Of a stretch of 64,000 nucleotides of DNA, positions 46,991 to 58,676 are shown piece by piece (within the stretch, counting starts at the first letter, position 1; the number at the start of each line of letters is the position of its first letter). The notes beneath the pieces were generated by a model, which was given only the letters and a program-made list of their open reading frames with translations, was not told where the DNA came from and ran no database searches. The translations under genes and the position numbers were made by a program. Origin of the DNA: Streptococcus oralis (GTDB lineage Bacteria > Bacillota > Bacilli > Lactobacillales > Streptococcaceae); contig NZ_KQ969037.1 of assembly GCF_001578705.1 (NCBI RefSeq), positions 190,055 through 254,054 on the forward strand. The letters run 5' to 3'.

Positions 46991-48301
46991 ATGAGTATGT
47001 TTTTAGATACAGCCAAGATCAAGGTCAAGGCTGGTAATGGTGGCGATGGTATGGTTGCCTTTCGCCGTGAAAAGTATGTCCCGAATGGCGGTCCTTGGGG
47101 TGGCGATGGCGGACGTGGTGGTAACGTTGTTTTCGTTGTAGACGAAGGCTTGCGTACCTTGATGGATTTCCGCTATAACCGTCATTTTAAGGCCGAATCC
47201 GGTGAAAAAGGGATGACCAAAGGAATGCATGGACGTGGTGCAGAAGACCTTCGTGTTCGTGTACCACAAGGAACAACTGTACGTGACGCTGAGACAGGAA
47301 AAGTGATTACAGACTTGATTGAACATGGTCAAGAATTTATCGTGGCTCATGGCGGTCGAGGTGGCCGAGGAAACATCCGTTTTGCGACACCAAAAAATCC
47401 TGCACCTGAAATCTCTGAGAATGGAGAACCAGGTCAAGAACGTGAGTTGCAACTGGAACTGAAAATCTTGGCGGATGTTGGCTTGGTCGGTTTCCCATCT
47501 GTCGGAAAGTCAACTTTGCTTAGTGTCATTACTTCAGCCAAACCAAAGATTGGTGCCTACCACTTTACGACTATTGTCCCTAATCTAGGGATGGTCCGTA
47601 CACAGTCAGGTGAATCTTTTGCAGTAGCAGACCTTCCAGGTTTGATTGAAGGGGCCAGTCAAGGTGTTGGTCTTGGAACCCAGTTTCTCCGTCATATCGA
47701 ACGCACTCGAGTTATCCTCCACGTCATCGATATGTCGGCTAGCGAAGGACGTGATCCTTACGAGGACTACCTAGCTATCAATAAAGAATTGGAATCCTAC
47801 AATCTTCGTCTTATGGAACGTCCACAGATCATCGTTGCCAACAAGATGGACATGCCTGAAAGTCAGGAAAATCTGGAAGCCTTCAAGAAGAAATTGGCAG
47901 CAAACTACGATGAGTTTGAAGAACTACCAGCCATCTTCCCTATTTCTGGTTTGACTAAGCAAGGTTTGGCACCCCTTTTGGATGCGACAGCTGAATTGTT
48001 GGATAAGACTCCTGAGTTCTTGCTCTATGACGAGTCTGATATGGAAGAAGAAGCTTACTATGGCTTTGACGAGGAAGAAAAAGCCTTTGAGATTAGTCGT
48101 GATGATGATGCGACATGGGTACTTTCTGGTGAAAAACTCATGAAACTCTTTAACATGACCAACTTTGACCGTGATGAGTCTGTCATGAAGTTTGCCCGTC
48201 AGCTTCGTGGTATGGGGGTTGACGAAGCCCTTCGTGCGCGTGGAGCTAAGGATGGCGACTTGGTCCGAATCGGTAAATTTGAGTTTGAATTTGTAGACTA
48301 G
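46991..48301 (+). CDS. obg: GTPase Obg
   Basis: A 436-residue ribosome-associated GTPase (50S assembly, stringent response). The glycine-rich Obg fold (about 1-158) shows [23 protein letters not shown]. The G domain has GFPSVGKST (G1), [10 protein letters not shown] (G3) and NKMD (G4). The C-terminal OCT domain (about 355-435) ends [19 protein letters not shown] upstream is a weak ribosome site. It ends 9 bases before a small conserved gene. Confidence 0.97.
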   Translation: MSMFLDTAKIKVKAGNGGDGMVAFRREKYVPNGGPWGGDGGRGGNVVFVVDEGLRTLMDFRYNRHFKAESGEKGMTKGMHGRGAEDLRVRVPQGTTVRDAETGKVITDLIEHGQEFIVAHGGRGGRGNIRFATPKNPAPEISENGEPGQERELQLELKILADVGLVGFPSVGKSTLLSVITSAKPKIGAYHFTTIVPNLGMVRTQSGESFAVADLPGLIEGASQGVGLGTQFLRHIERTRVILHVIDMSASEGRDPYEDYLAINKELESYNLRLMERPQIIVANKMDMPESQENLEAFKKKLAANYDEFEELPAIFPISGLTKQGLAPLLDATAELLDKTPEFLLYDESDMEEEAYYGFDEEEKAFEISRDDDATWVLSGEKLMKLFNMTNFDRDESVMKFARQLRGMGVDEALRARGAKDGDLVRIGKFEFEFVD

Positions 48302-48310
48302 GAGATTGAT

Positions 48311-48484
48311 ATGGGAGATAAACCGATATCATTCCGAGATGCAGATGGAAATTTTGTTTCTGCAGCAGATGTATGGAATGAAAAGAAACTAGAAGAATTG
48401 TTTAATCGTCTCAATCCCAAACGTGCTATTAGATTAGCACGAGAAAAAAAAGGCAATGAGAAGGCTGATAAAGAAGAAAAATAG
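48311..48484 (+). CDS. 57-residue highly charged protein of unknown function
   Basis: Small frame MGDKPISFRDADGNFVSAADVWNEKKLEELFNRLNPKRAIRLAREKKGNEKADKEEK. It is soluble, has an amphipathic centre and a Lys/Glu-rich tail, and no recognised domain. GGAG lies six bases before the ATG, and the codon use is normal. It follows obg directly and is probably co-transcribed; a terminator follows. A similar small gene after obg is remembered from pneumococci, but I cannot name its role. Confidence 0.75.
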   Translation: MGDKPISFRDADGNFVSAADVWNEKKLEELFNRLNPKRAIRLAREKKGNEKADKEEK

Positions 48485-48506
48485 CCTATCAACATTGATA
48501 AAACAG

Positions 48507-48542
48507 AACCCCGTGATCGTATTTATCACGGGGGATTTTTTA
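48507..48542. terminator. Bidirectional terminator between obg operon and argR
   Basis: Perfect stem CCCCGTGAT/ATCACGGGG with loop CGTATTT and T6. It reaches the argR stop codon and can serve both strands. Confidence 0.85.
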
Positions 48543-49010
48543 GTCATTGAAGAAAAAAGGTGGCGCAAATTTTTTAAGAATTTCAAAGCAAGTCTGTGCT
48601 TCCTCAGCGTTTTCACAGATAAGAAGGCAGACATCATCACCACATACGGTGGCAATGATTTGTTTAAAATTGAGAGCATCGAGAACAGCTCCAAACGATT
48701 GGGCAAGGCCTGGCAAGGTTTTGAGGACAACCTGATGCTGGACAGGACGTAGCATGACCAAGCCATCTTCCATATAGTTTTCTAAGCGTTTTTCCCATTT
48801 GGAGATGGAACCAGTATTTAAAACATAGTAAGAATGATCTGCTTCGCGAACCTTTGAAAGGTTCATAGTCTTGATATCGCGTGAGAGAGTAGCCTGTGTG
48901 ACTTGGATGTCGTTTTCAGCTAGTAAAGCTTGCAACTCTGCCTGTGTATGAATCTTATTTTTAGCTACAAGTGCACGGATGAGTTGGTGTCTATGTTCAG
49001 ATTTATTCAT
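48540..49010 (-). CDS. argR: ArgR/AhrC-family arginine repressor
   Basis: A 156-residue regulator. The N-terminal winged helix (1-70) has the DNA-reading helix VTQATLSRDIKTMNL. The C-terminal hexamerisation and arginine-binding domain has IIATVCGDDVCLLICENAEEAQ, where the GDD acids contact arginine. Streptococci often carry several ArgR paralogues that act together. It lies 16 bases downstream of pepX on the same strand, so both may share a promoter, linking peptide use with arginine control. No arginine genes are near. Confidence 0.92.
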   Translation of the reverse strand: MNKSEHRHQLIRALVAKNKIHTQAELQALLAENDIQVTQATLSRDIKTMNLSKVREADHSYYVLNTGSISKWEKRLENYMEDGLVMLRPVQHQVVLKTLPGLAQSFGAVLDALNFKQIIATVCGDDVCLLICENAEEAQTCFEILKKFAPPFFFND

Positions 49011-49026
49011 ATGAGGCTGACTCCTT

Positions 49027-51300
49027 TTATGAGGGGATGGTGATGGAGGATTGTGTGAGATCGACTGTTAAGTGATAGTCTGTATTATCACGGACAGTGA
49101 TTTCAAAGTCGGTAGTATAGAGAACAAGGCGAAGTGTGTCACCTTTTTTCAGCTTGTAAATCGTAGGTTGTAGGGCAAATTGGATTTCCATCCATTTTTC
49201 AGCTTCTATGCTCTCAACAGTTAGTAAATCATTTCGATTTTGTAAATTAAGGTAGCCTTTGGTGATGACACGTTGGGCGCTTGGAGTGAAAGGTAGTTCC
49301 AAGAGATTTTCAAGCATGTGGTAGCGACCGTTGTCAATGGTTCTAGCACTTAAAACAGCTGGATAAGGTTGTAGATATTTCTTTTGTCCAAGTTCTAGCA
49401 GTTGAGCAGACAATAAGCCCTTGTTTGTACTTGATTTGACACGAAGTTTCAGCTCCACTCGACCATTTAAGTGAATATCTTGAGTTACTGGAAGATCAAT
49501 GGTGATCTGATTGGCTTTTCCTTGGTAAAGTTCTGTATTGAAAGTCTGGTAAGTCTTACCATAACGATCAAAATCTTTTTGATCATACTGGTTTTGAATC
49601 ACCTTTTCTTCAGTTCCAAGAGAGAAGGTATGCAGTTCATCTTGCTTGCCAAAGTCATCGAGACTATGCCATGTTTGAGGCTCAGTATTATCTTGCCAGA
49701 TGACAGTAGGAAGTTGATAGTCTGTTGTAAGTCCTAACAATTTCTTGCTTAAGAGGGCATTCATGGATTCGCGGAAGTCAATTGACTGCCAGTTGTTCAT
49801 ATAGACATGGGCACCATGATGGAAAAAGAGGTGCTTGAGAATATTGTCAGGAAGAGCATGAAACATCTGGTAAACATGAAGAGGTTTGACGTTCCAATCC
49901 TGGGAACCATGCGTAAAGACGACCTCAGCTTGAACCTTGTGAGCATTGAGCAGATAGTTGCGGTCATGCCAAAACTGATTGTAGTCACCAGTCTTGCGAT
50001 CCAGTTGCTCTTTTACCTTCTCTAAGTCTGCTTGGTGAGCTTCATTAGCACGAATATAGTCACCAGCTAGGAGATTGCGGGAGTAGGTAAGCTCAGCAAG
50101 TGAGTCAAAATCCTCACCTGGATAACCACCAGGGCTAGTCACCAGACCATTTTCACGATAGTAGTTATACCAAGAGGAAATACCTGCTTCAGCGATAATC
50201 ACTTCTAAGCCATCAACACCAGTTGTCGCAAGACCATTAGACATGGTTCCCAGATAGGAAATTCCTGTTGTTGCGACTTTTCCATTTGACCAGTCAGCCT
50301 TGACTTGGCGCTTGCGCGTGTGATCCGTGAAAGCACGACAACGACCATTGAGCCAATCAATGACATTTTTATAAGCTTCAATCTGCTGGTAGTCTCCATT
50401 GGTCATGAGACCTTGGGAATCCTTGGTACCAACACCCGATACATAGAGATTGGCAAATCCTCTTGGAAGGAAGTAGTCGTTGAGAGTGTATGAACTATTG
50501 ATATGAGTTAGCTTCTCTTCAGCTTCTGAGACGACTTCTGCTTGACCATGAGGCTCGACAAAATTCAGCTTAGGTTCCTCAAGCTCGATGGTGTGGGGTG
50601 GTTTGACCTCAAGCTCTCCCTCCATTTTGTAGAGAGCCTTGTCGCTGGCTTTGTCGTTGGTCCCTTGGTGATAAGGGCTTGCAGTCATAAGAGCAGGAAC
50701 TTGTCCATCATAACAAGGGCGAATAATGCTGACCTTGACTAAATCAGGGAGTCCGTCTTTATCAGTATCCACACGACTCTCGACATACACGACTTCACGA
50801 ATGACATTATGAGTAGAGAAGGTTGCTAAGCTTTTACCGTTAAAGTAGTGGTAGTGATTATCTTCTGCAATAAGACCATCACTAACAAGTTGGTCGATGA
50901 GCGTATTTCCTTTTTTCGTTCTCGTATTGAGCAATTGATAAAGATTTTCAATGAGATCTCCATAAACAATAGGAAATCCAGTTTCTTTACGGAATTGTTC
51001 AGCATCCTCAAAGTCAACCAGATAGCTAAATCCTAAAAGTTGAAAAACTACAGTATAGAAAATATCAGCAGTCAACTCTTTATCGGACTGAAAGAAGCTC
51101 AATAAATCCGTTTCTTTATCCGCAGCCAAAGTGGATAGAGCATAATCGGTATTGGTATAAGTGAAAAAATTCCAGCGGACAAATTGTTCAAGTTGTTTTT
51201 TTGATGCTTGTTCTGGTACCAGCTTCAAACCAAGCTGAGATAACTCGCGCAAAACTTGCGAATGAGAAACGTGAAGGTAGCTGAATTGATTAAAACGCAT
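49027..51300 (-). CDS. pepX: X-prolyl dipeptidyl aminopeptidase
   Basis: A 757-residue cytoplasmic serine peptidase of family S15 releasing X-Pro dipeptides. The nucleophile Ser is in GISYLGT (about residue 347), within the alpha/beta hydrolase core. The catalytic His lies in [10 protein letters not shown] (near residue 500). The N-terminal PepX_N helical domain and C-terminal beta jelly roll (about 560-757) are present. AAAGGAGAG precedes the ATG on the minus strand. It is divergent from dnaE. Confidence 0.96.
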   Translation of the reverse strand: MRFNQFSYLHVSHSQVLRELSQLGLKLVPEQASKKQLEQFVRWNFFTYTNTDYALSTLAADKETDLLSFFQSDKELTADIFYTVVFQLLGFSYLVDFEDAEQFRKETGFPIVYGDLIENLYQLLNTRTKKGNTLIDQLVSDGLIAEDNHYHYFNGKSLATFSTHNVIREVVYVESRVDTDKDGLPDLVKVSIIRPCYDGQVPALMTASPYHQGTNDKASDKALYKMEGELEVKPPHTIELEEPKLNFVEPHGQAEVVSEAEEKLTHINSSYTLNDYFLPRGFANLYVSGVGTKDSQGLMTNGDYQQIEAYKNVIDWLNGRCRAFTDHTRKRQVKADWSNGKVATTGISYLGTMSNGLATTGVDGLEVIIAEAGISSWYNYYRENGLVTSPGGYPGEDFDSLAELTYSRNLLAGDYIRANEAHQADLEKVKEQLDRKTGDYNQFWHDRNYLLNAHKVQAEVVFTHGSQDWNVKPLHVYQMFHALPDNILKHLFFHHGAHVYMNNWQSIDFRESMNALLSKKLLGLTTDYQLPTVIWQDNTEPQTWHSLDDFGKQDELHTFSLGTEEKVIQNQYDQKDFDRYGKTYQTFNTELYQGKANQITIDLPVTQDIHLNGRVELKLRVKSSTNKGLLSAQLLELGQKKYLQPYPAVLSARTIDNGRYHMLENLLELPFTPSAQRVITKGYLNLQNRNDLLTVESIEAEKWMEIQFALQPTIYKLKKGDTLRLVLYTTDFEITVRDNTDYHLTVDLTQSSITIPS

Positions 51301-51428
51301 GGGGCTCTCCTTTGAAAATATTCTAAATTCAGTATATCAAAAATAAGGTAAAAAAGATATTGTTGACCTGTGATGAAGTCACTTTAAAAGGAATGGTCTC
51401 TAGCTTTTCATTCTAGTTTTTAAAATGG

Positions 51429-51434
51429 TATAAT
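51429..51434 (+). promoter_or_regulatory. Extended -10 promoter of dnaE
   Basis: TATAAT with upstream TGG lies 31 bases before the dnaE start codon. Confidence 0.65.
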
Positions 51435-51465
51435 AGTACTATATTTAAAGCAAGGAGGAGATGGA

Positions 51466-54400
51466 ATGATTGCACAGCTCGATACCAAGACTGTTTACAG
51501 TTTTATGGAAAGTGTGGTTTCGATTGAAAAATATGTACATACAGCTAAAGATTATGGCTATTCTCACCTTGCTATCATGGATGTGGATAATCTCTATGGA
51601 GCCTATCATTTTCTAGAAGCAACTCGTAAGCATGGCATTCAACCTTTAATTGGTCTAGAAATGACCTTGGTCAAAGATGAGTACAATATTTCTCTTCGTT
51701 TTCTAGCCCTATCCACTAAAGGTTATCAAGAGTTGATGAAGTTATCCACTTTAAAAATGACTGGACGGAAAAATTGGTCTAACTTCACCAGCCACCTCGA
51801 AGATGTTGCCATTATTGTTCCTTATTTTGCTGAAATCGAACAATTGGATTTGGGGCATGATTATTATATCGGTGTTAGTCCAGATACTCCTCAAGAAGTT
51901 TTTACCAGACCCATTCTTCCACTGTATCAAGTCAATTCTTTTGAAAAAGAAGACCTACAGGTTTTACAAATCTTGTCAGCAGTCAAGGATAATGTCAGCC
52001 TAAGAGAAGTGGATGTGCATTCACAACAAGGGATCTTTCTACCAGCCTCAGACTTAGAAGCTCGATTTAAAAATCGCTTCCCTCAGGCGCTTGCCAATCT
52101 TCAAGGTGTGATAGAGAATGTTAGCTATCAAATCGACCCAAGTTTAAAACTTCCTCGCTTTAATCCTGAAAGACCAGCAGTCGAAGAACTTCGAGAGAGG
52201 GCTGAACAAGGCTTGAGTGACAAGGGGCTAACCTCAGCTCTCTATCGTGAGCGACTAAATGAAGAATTAGCTGTGATTCATGATATGGGATTTGACGACT
52301 ATTTCCTTGTAGTTTGGGATTTGCTCCGTTTTGGACGTTCCCAAGGCTATTATATGGGGATGGGGCGTGGTTCTGCTGTGGGTAGCTTGGTGGCCTACTC
52401 ACTTGACATCACAGGAATTGATCCGGTTGAAAAGAACCTGATTTTCGAGCGCTTTTTAAATCGTGAGCGCTACACTATGCCTGATATCGATATCGACATC
52501 CCAGACCTTTATAGGCCAGAATTCATTCGTTATGTTCGTGATCGCTATGGTAGTCAACACGTGGCGCAGATTGTCACTTATTCGACCTTTGGGGCAAAAC
52601 AAGCAATTCGTGATGTTTTCAAACGTTATGGTGTCCCAGAGTACGAATTAACAAATATTACGAAAAAAATTAGTTTCCGAGATACGCTAACCACGGCCTA
52701 TGAAAAGAATTTACAGTTTAGGCAGGTCATCAATAGTAAGATTGAATATCAAAAAGCTTTTGAGATTGCTCGGAAGATTGAAGGATATCCTCGTCAGACC
52801 TCTATCCATGCGGCTGGAGTCGTTATGAGTGACCAAGACCTGACGGACTATATTCCGCTCAAATACGGTGAGGATATGCTGATCACCCAGTATGATGCTC
52901 ATGGAGTTGAAGCCAATGGACTTCTAAAAATGGATTTCCTAGGTCTGCGTAACTTAACTTTTGTCCAAAAAATGCAGGAATTACTGGCTGAGTCAGAGGG
53001 TGTTCATCTGAAAATCGAAGAGATTGATTTGGAAGACAAGGAAACTCTGGCCCTCTTTGCTGCTGGAAATACCAAGGGGATTTTCCAATTTGAACAACCT
53101 GGCGCCATTCGACTCTTGAAACGAGTTCAGCCGCAAGTCTTTGAAGAGGTAGTAGCAACGACCTCGCTCAACAGACCAGGGGCAAGCGATTATATTGATA
53201 ACTTTGTCGCTCGTAAGCACGGCAAAGAAAAGGTGACGGTGCTGGATTCTGCCTTGGAGGACATCCTGTCATCAACCTACGGTATTATGCTTTACCAAGA
53301 GCAAGTTATGCAGGTGGCTCAGCGCTTTGGAGGCTTCAGCCTTGGTAAAGCCGACATTCTCAGACGAGCCATGGGTAAGAAAAATGCTAAAGAGATGCAT
53401 TTGATGAAGGAAGATTTTATCTCTGGAGCTATGAAATTGGGGTATTCTGAAGAAAAAGCCAATCAAGTTTTTGCAGTGATGGAAAAGTTTGCGGGCTATG
53501 GATTTAACAGATCCCACGCCTACGCCTACTCAGCCCTGGCTTTCCAGCTCGCTTATTTTAAAACCCATTATCCTGCTATTTTCTTCCAAGTCATGTTGAA
53601 TTATTCAAGCAGTGATTACATTGTAGATGCATTGCAGATGGGCTTTGAAGTAGCGCCTTTAGCAATAAACAGCATTCCCTATCATGATAAAATTGCTCAG
53701 AAGAAAATCTATCTTGGTTTGAAAGCCATTAAGGGGCTTCCAAGAGATTTTTCTTACTGGATTATTGAAAACCGTCCTTTCTCAAGTATCGAAGATTTCG
53801 TCACACGTCTTCCTAAAAATTACAAGAAACTATCGCTTTTGACTCCTTTGGTTGAACTGGGACTCTTTGATGAATTTGACAAGAACCGCCAGAAAATCCT
53901 AGTGAATCTGCCCAACCTATTTGTCTTTGTTGAGGAGTTAGGAGGACTCTTTGCAGATGCAAACTATAGTTGGACTGAAGCTGATGATTTTACAGAGGCA
54001 GAAAAATTTTACAAGGAGCAGGAACTGATCGGGGTAGGTATTAGTGCCCATCCTCTCCAAACTCTTGCCAAACAAGCCCTATATCCGACGACGCCAATCA
54101 CTAATCTAACCGAGGGAGCTCAAGCCACTCTCCTAGTTGAAGTTCAAAAGATTAAAGTGATTCGAACCAAGAAAGGCGAGAATATGGCCTTTCTACAGGT
54201 TCATGATAGTAAGTCTCGGATGGATGTGACTGTATTTTCGGATCAGTATCGAAAATTCGCCCCCATCCTATCCGAAGGGAAATTTTACTATATCAATGGG
54301 AAGATTCAATCTCGAGATGGTCGTCTGCAAATGATTGCACAAGATTTGAAAGAAGCAGTCGCTGAACGATTCTGGATTCAAGTTAAAAATCACGACAACG

Positions 54401-54567
54401 ATAAAGAGATTTCAAATATCCTAGAACAATACAAAGGCCCAATCCCTGTCATTATCAGGTATGAAGAGGAACAAAAAACGGTTGTTTCTACACAACATTT
54501 TGTAAGAAAAGATTCTGCTCTACAGGAAAAATTAGAGGGAATTGCTATGAAAACGATTTATCGCTAA
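51466..54567 (+). CDS. dnaE: DNA polymerase III alpha subunit DnaE
   Basis: A 1033-residue replicative polymerase (the DnaE3-like partner of PolC in Firmicutes). The PHP domain (about 1-200) is followed by the polymerase core with PDIDIDIPD metal acids (about residues 340-348) and MGRGSAVGSLVAY. Then come helix-hairpin-helix repeats (about 750-800) and an OB fold (about 880-960, QATLLVEVQKIKVIRTKKGENMAF). PHP residues are partly degenerate (TKTVYSFMES instead of HSxYS), so exonuclease activity is unlikely. AAGGAGGAG precedes the ATG. Confidence 0.96.
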   Translation: MIAQLDTKTVYSFMESVVSIEKYVHTAKDYGYSHLAIMDVDNLYGAYHFLEATRKHGIQPLIGLEMTLVKDEYNISLRFLALSTKGYQELMKLSTLKMTGRKNWSNFTSHLEDVAIIVPYFAEIEQLDLGHDYYIGVSPDTPQEVFTRPILPLYQVNSFEKEDLQVLQILSAVKDNVSLREVDVHSQQGIFLPASDLEARFKNRFPQALANLQGVIENVSYQIDPSLKLPRFNPERPAVEELRERAEQGLSDKGLTSALYRERLNEELAVIHDMGFDDYFLVVWDLLRFGRSQGYYMGMGRGSAVGSLVAYSLDITGIDPVEKNLIFERFLNRERYTMPDIDIDIPDLYRPEFIRYVRDRYGSQHVAQIVTYSTFGAKQAIRDVFKRYGVPEYELTNITKKISFRDTLTTAYEKNLQFRQVINSKIEYQKAFEIARKIEGYPRQTSIHAAGVVMSDQDLTDYIPLKYGEDMLITQYDAHGVEANGLLKMDFLGLRNLTFVQKMQELLAESEGVHLKIEEIDLEDKETLALFAAGNTKGIFQFEQPGAIRLLKRVQPQVFEEVVATTSLNRPGASDYIDNFVARKHGKEKVTVLDSALEDILSSTYGIMLYQEQVMQVAQRFGGFSLGKADILRRAMGKKNAKEMHLMKEDFISGAMKLGYSEEKANQVFAVMEKFAGYGFNRSHAYAYSALAFQLAYFKTHYPAIFFQVMLNYSSSDYIVDALQMGFEVAPLAINSIPYHDKIAQKKIYLGLKAIKGLPRDFSYWIIENRPFSSIEDFVTRLPKNYKKLSLLTPLVELGLFDEFDKNRQKILVNLPNLFVFVEELGGLFADANYSWTEADDFTEAEKFYKEQELIGVGISAHPLQTLAKQALYPTTPITNLTEGAQATLLVEVQKIKVIRTKKGENMAFLQVHDSKSRMDVTVFSDQYRKFAPILSEGKFYYINGKIQSRDGRLQMIAQDLKEAVAERFWIQVKNHDNDKEISNILEQYKGPIPVIIRYEEEQKTVVSTQHFVRKDSALQEKLEGIAMKTIYR

Positions 54568-54605
54568 AAATACGAAAAATAGAAGAATTTTCAAATGAAA
54601 TGTGG

Positions 54606-54611
54606 TATAAT
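54606..54611 (+). promoter_or_regulatory. Extended -10 promoter of pfkA
   Basis: TATAAT with upstream TGTGG lies 36 bases before pfkA; it likely drives pfkA-pyk. Confidence 0.65.
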
Positions 54612-54626
54612 CAATAGGAATGTTAA

Positions 54627-55655
<1,029 letters not shown>

Positions 55656-55721
55656 TCAACTTTCATTAATTTGGTAACATGACCATAAAAGGTCGAATTA
55701 TATAAAGGAGTCACAAAAATC

Positions 55722-57227
55722 ATGAACAAACGTGTAAAAATCGTTGCAACTTTGGGTCCTGCGGTAGAAATCCGTGGTGGTAAAAAATTCGGTGAAGACG
55801 GATACTGGGGTGAAAAACTGGACGTTGAAGCTTCAGCTCAAAATATTGCAAAATTGATTGAAGCAGGAGCAAACACTTTCCGTTTCAACTTCTCACACGG
55901 TGACCACCAAGAACAAGGTGAGCGTATGGCAACTGTTAAACGTGCGGAAGAAATCGCTGGTAAAAAAGTTGGTTTCCTTCTTGACACTAAAGGTCCAGAA
56001 ATCCGTACAGAATTGTTCGAAGGTGAAGCAAAAGAGTACTCATACAAAACTGGCGAAAAAATCCGCGTTGCGACAAAACAAGGAATCAAATCAACTCGCG
56101 ATGTGATTGCTTTGAACGTTGCTGGTGCTCTTGACATCTACGATGATGTTGAGGTTGGTCGCCAAGTATTGGTTGACGATGGTAAACTTGGTCTTCGTGT
56201 TGTTGCAAAAGACGATGCAACTCGTGAATTTGAAGTAGAAGTTGAAAACGACGGAATTATCGCTAAACAAAAAGGTGTAAACATCCCTAACACTAAAATT
56301 CCTTTCCCAGCTCTTGCTGAACGTGACAACGATGATATCCGTTTCGGTTTGGAACAAGGTATCAACTTCATCGCGATCTCATTTGTACGTACTGCGAAAG
56401 ACGTGAATGAAGTTCGTGCAATCTGTGAAGAAACTGGAAACGGACATGTTCAATTGTTTGCGAAAATCGAAAACCAACAAGGTATCGACAACTTGGATGA
56501 AATCATCGAAGCTGCTGACGGTATCATGATCGCTCGTGGTGACATGGGTATCGAAGTACCATTCGAAATGGTTCCAGTTTACCAAAAAATGATCATCACT
56601 AAAGTTAACGCAGCTGGTAAAGTTGTTATCACAGCAACAAACATGCTTGAAACAATGACTGAAAAACCACGTGCAACTCGTTCAGAGGTATCAGACGTAT
56701 TTAACGCTGTTATTGACGGAACTGACGCAACAATGCTTTCAGGTGAATCTGCAAACGGTAAATACCCACTTGAATCTGTTCGTACAATGGCAACAATTGA
56801 CAAGAATGCTCAAACCCTATTGAAAGAATACGGTCGTTTGTCATCAGTTAACTTGGCACGTAATTCTAAGACTGAAGTTATGGCATCAGCTGTTAAGGAT
56901 GCAACTAACTCAATGAATATCAAGTTGATTGTTACCCTTACTAAGACTGGTCACACTGCACGCTTGATTTCTAAATACCGTCCAGATGCAGATATCTTGG
57001 CAATCACTTTCGATGAATTAACTCAACGTGGATTGATGTTGAACTGGGGTGTTATCCCAGTAACAACTGAACGTCCATCAAACACTGATGATATGTTCGA
57101 ACTTGCCGAAAAGATTGCAGTAGAACAAGGTTTGGTAGAATCTGGTGATGATATGATTATCGTTGCAGGTGTGCCACTTGGAGAAGCTGTTCGTACAAAC
57201 ACAATGCGTATCCGTACAGTACGTTAA
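55722..57227 (+). CDS. pyk: Pyruvate kinase
   Basis: A 501-residue glycolytic enzyme. It begins MNKRVKIVATLGPAVEIRGG, and FRFNFSHGDH, LLDTKGPEIRTE, the metal site AKIENQQGIDNLDEII and ARGDMGIEVP are conserved. A C-terminal regulatory domain (about 370-501) lacks the extra PEP-like domain seen in Bacillus. Highly biased codon use implies strong expression. AAAGGAG lies ten bases upstream. A strong terminator follows. Confidence 0.98.
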   Translation: MNKRVKIVATLGPAVEIRGGKKFGEDGYWGEKLDVEASAQNIAKLIEAGANTFRFNFSHGDHQEQGERMATVKRAEEIAGKKVGFLLDTKGPEIRTELFEGEAKEYSYKTGEKIRVATKQGIKSTRDVIALNVAGALDIYDDVEVGRQVLVDDGKLGLRVVAKDDATREFEVEVENDGIIAKQKGVNIPNTKIPFPALAERDNDDIRFGLEQGINFIAISFVRTAKDVNEVRAICEETGNGHVQLFAKIENQQGIDNLDEIIEAADGIMIARGDMGIEVPFEMVPVYQKMIITKVNAAGKVVITATNMLETMTEKPRATRSEVSDVFNAVIDGTDATMLSGESANGKYPLESVRTMATIDKNAQTLLKEYGRLSSVNLARNSKTEVMASAVKDATNSMNIKLIVTLTKTGHTARLISKYRPDADILAITFDELTQRGLMLNWGVIPVTTERPSNTDDMFELAEKIAVEQGLVESGDDMIIVAGVPLGEAVRTNTMRIRTVR

Positions 57228-57241
57228 TCTAAACTTTTAAA

Positions 57242-57286
57242 AGCCTATCATACCAAGCTTTTGTGCTTGTATGATGGGTCTTTTTT
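57242..57286 (+). terminator. Terminator after pyk
   Basis: AGCCTATCATAC..AAGC pairs with GCTT.GTATGATGGGTC (with G-T pairs), ending in T6. Confidence 0.85.
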
Positions 57287-57353
57287 CTATTTTAGAAGAT
57301 AAAAAGAGGGAGAATTTTATTAAACAGAAATGGGAAAAATAGGAGAACTATGG

Positions 57354-57359
57354 TATAAT
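57354..57359 (+). promoter_or_regulatory. Extended -10 promoter of murA operon
   Basis: TATAAT with upstream TGG lies 42 bases before murA; it probably drives murA-GNAT-CBS gene-map. Confidence 0.6.
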
Positions 57360-57401
57360 AGAATGTAAAGACCTTTTTAGTAAATTTTGAAAGAGTATAA
57401 C

Positions 57402-58661
57402 ATGAGAAAAATTGTCATCAATGGTGGACATCCATTGCAAGGTGAGATCACCATTAGCGGTGCTAAGAATAGTGTTGTAGCATTAATCCCTGCTATTATA
57501 CTGGCAGATGATGTTGTCACTTTGGATTGTGTCCCAGATATTTCAGACGTTGCTAGTCTTGTAGAAATTATGGAAATCATGGGAGCGAAAGTAAAACGCT
57601 ACGATGATGTTTTGGAGATTGATCCTAGAGGTGTTCAGAATATTCCAATGCCTTACGGCAAGATCAATAGCCTTCGTGCTTCTTATTATTTCTATGGTAG
57701 TCTTTTAGGTCGTTTTGGTGAAGCCACGGTTGGACTTCCTGGCGGATGTGATCTTGGTCCTCGTCCGATTGACCTTCACTTAAAAGCCTTCGAAGCCATG
57801 GGAGCTAAGGTGAGCTATGAGGGAGATAATATGAATTTATCTGCCCAAGGTAAGGGACTTCACGGCGCAAGTATTTACATGGATACCGTCAGTGTTGGTG
57901 CAACGATTAATACCATGATTGCGGCTGTTAAGGCTAAGGGACGTACTGTCATTGAAAATGCAGCTCGTGAACCAGAAATCATCGATGTAGCTACACTTTT
58001 GAACAACATGGGGGCCCACATTCGTGGTGCGGGGACTGATATTATCATTATTGATGGTGTCGAGAAACTTCATGGAACGCGCCACCAAGTCATTCCAGAC
58101 CGTATTGAAGCCGGAACCTATATATCACTTGCTGCAGCGGTTGGTAAAGGAATCCGTATTAACAACGTCCTCTATGAACACTTAGAAGGCTTTATCGCCA
58201 AACTAGAAGAAATGGGCGTTCGTATGACGGTCTCAGAAGACAGTATCTTCGTTGAAGAACAATCTGATTTGAAGGCCATCAATATTAAAACTGCTCCTTA
58301 TCCTGGTTTTGCAACCGATTTGCAACAGCCAATCACACCACTTTTACTAACTGCTCAAGGTCGTGGTACTATTATTGATACCATTTACGAAAAACGTGTC
58401 AACCATGTCTTTGAGTTAGCAAAAATGGACGCGGATATTGCGACTACAAATGACCATATTTTCTACACTGGTGGGCGAATTCTACATGGTGCCAAGGTGA
58501 AAGCTACAGACTTGCGAGCTGGTGCTGCACTTGTGATTGCTGGACTGATGGCTCAAGGCCAGACTGAAATTACAAATATTGAGTTTATCCTTCGTGGCTA
58601 CTCAGATATTATTGAAAAATTACGTAGTCTTGGAGCAGATATTACACTCGTCGAAGACTAA
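57402..58661 (+). CDS. murA: UDP-N-acetylglucosamine 1-carboxyvinyltransferase
   Basis: A 419-residue enzyme for the first committed step of peptidoglycan synthesis, the target of fosfomycin. The Lys of [10 protein letters not shown] (about 20-29) and the loop [15 protein letters not shown] with active Cys116 are intact, as is [12 protein letters not shown] at 57402 is preferred over an upstream TTG because family proteins start MRKIVINGG. Streptococci have two MurA paralogues; the 419-residue length fits the one usually named MurA/MurA1. The ribosome site is weak (GAAAGAG). Confidence 0.95.
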   Translation: MRKIVINGGHPLQGEITISGAKNSVVALIPAIILADDVVTLDCVPDISDVASLVEIMEIMGAKVKRYDDVLEIDPRGVQNIPMPYGKINSLRASYYFYGSLLGRFGEATVGLPGGCDLGPRPIDLHLKAFEAMGAKVSYEGDNMNLSAQGKGLHGASIYMDTVSVGATINTMIAAVKAKGRTVIENAAREPEIIDVATLLNNMGAHIRGAGTDIIIIDGVEKLHGTRHQVIPDRIEAGTYISLAAAVGKGIRINNVLYEHLEGFIAKLEEMGVRMTVSEDSIFVEEQSDLKAINIKTAPYPGFATDLQQPITPLLLTAQGRGTIIDTIYEKRVNHVFELAKMDADIATTNDHIFYTGGRILHGAKVKATDLRAGAALVIAGLMAQGQTEITNIEFILRGYSDIIEKLRSLGADITLVED

Positions 58662-58676
58662 GCCGTTGAGGTGATT

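Noticed and set aside
47003-47452. 149-codon open frame antisense to obg
   Set aside because: Arises from the codon bias of the glycine-rich Obg domain; no start signals or protein features.
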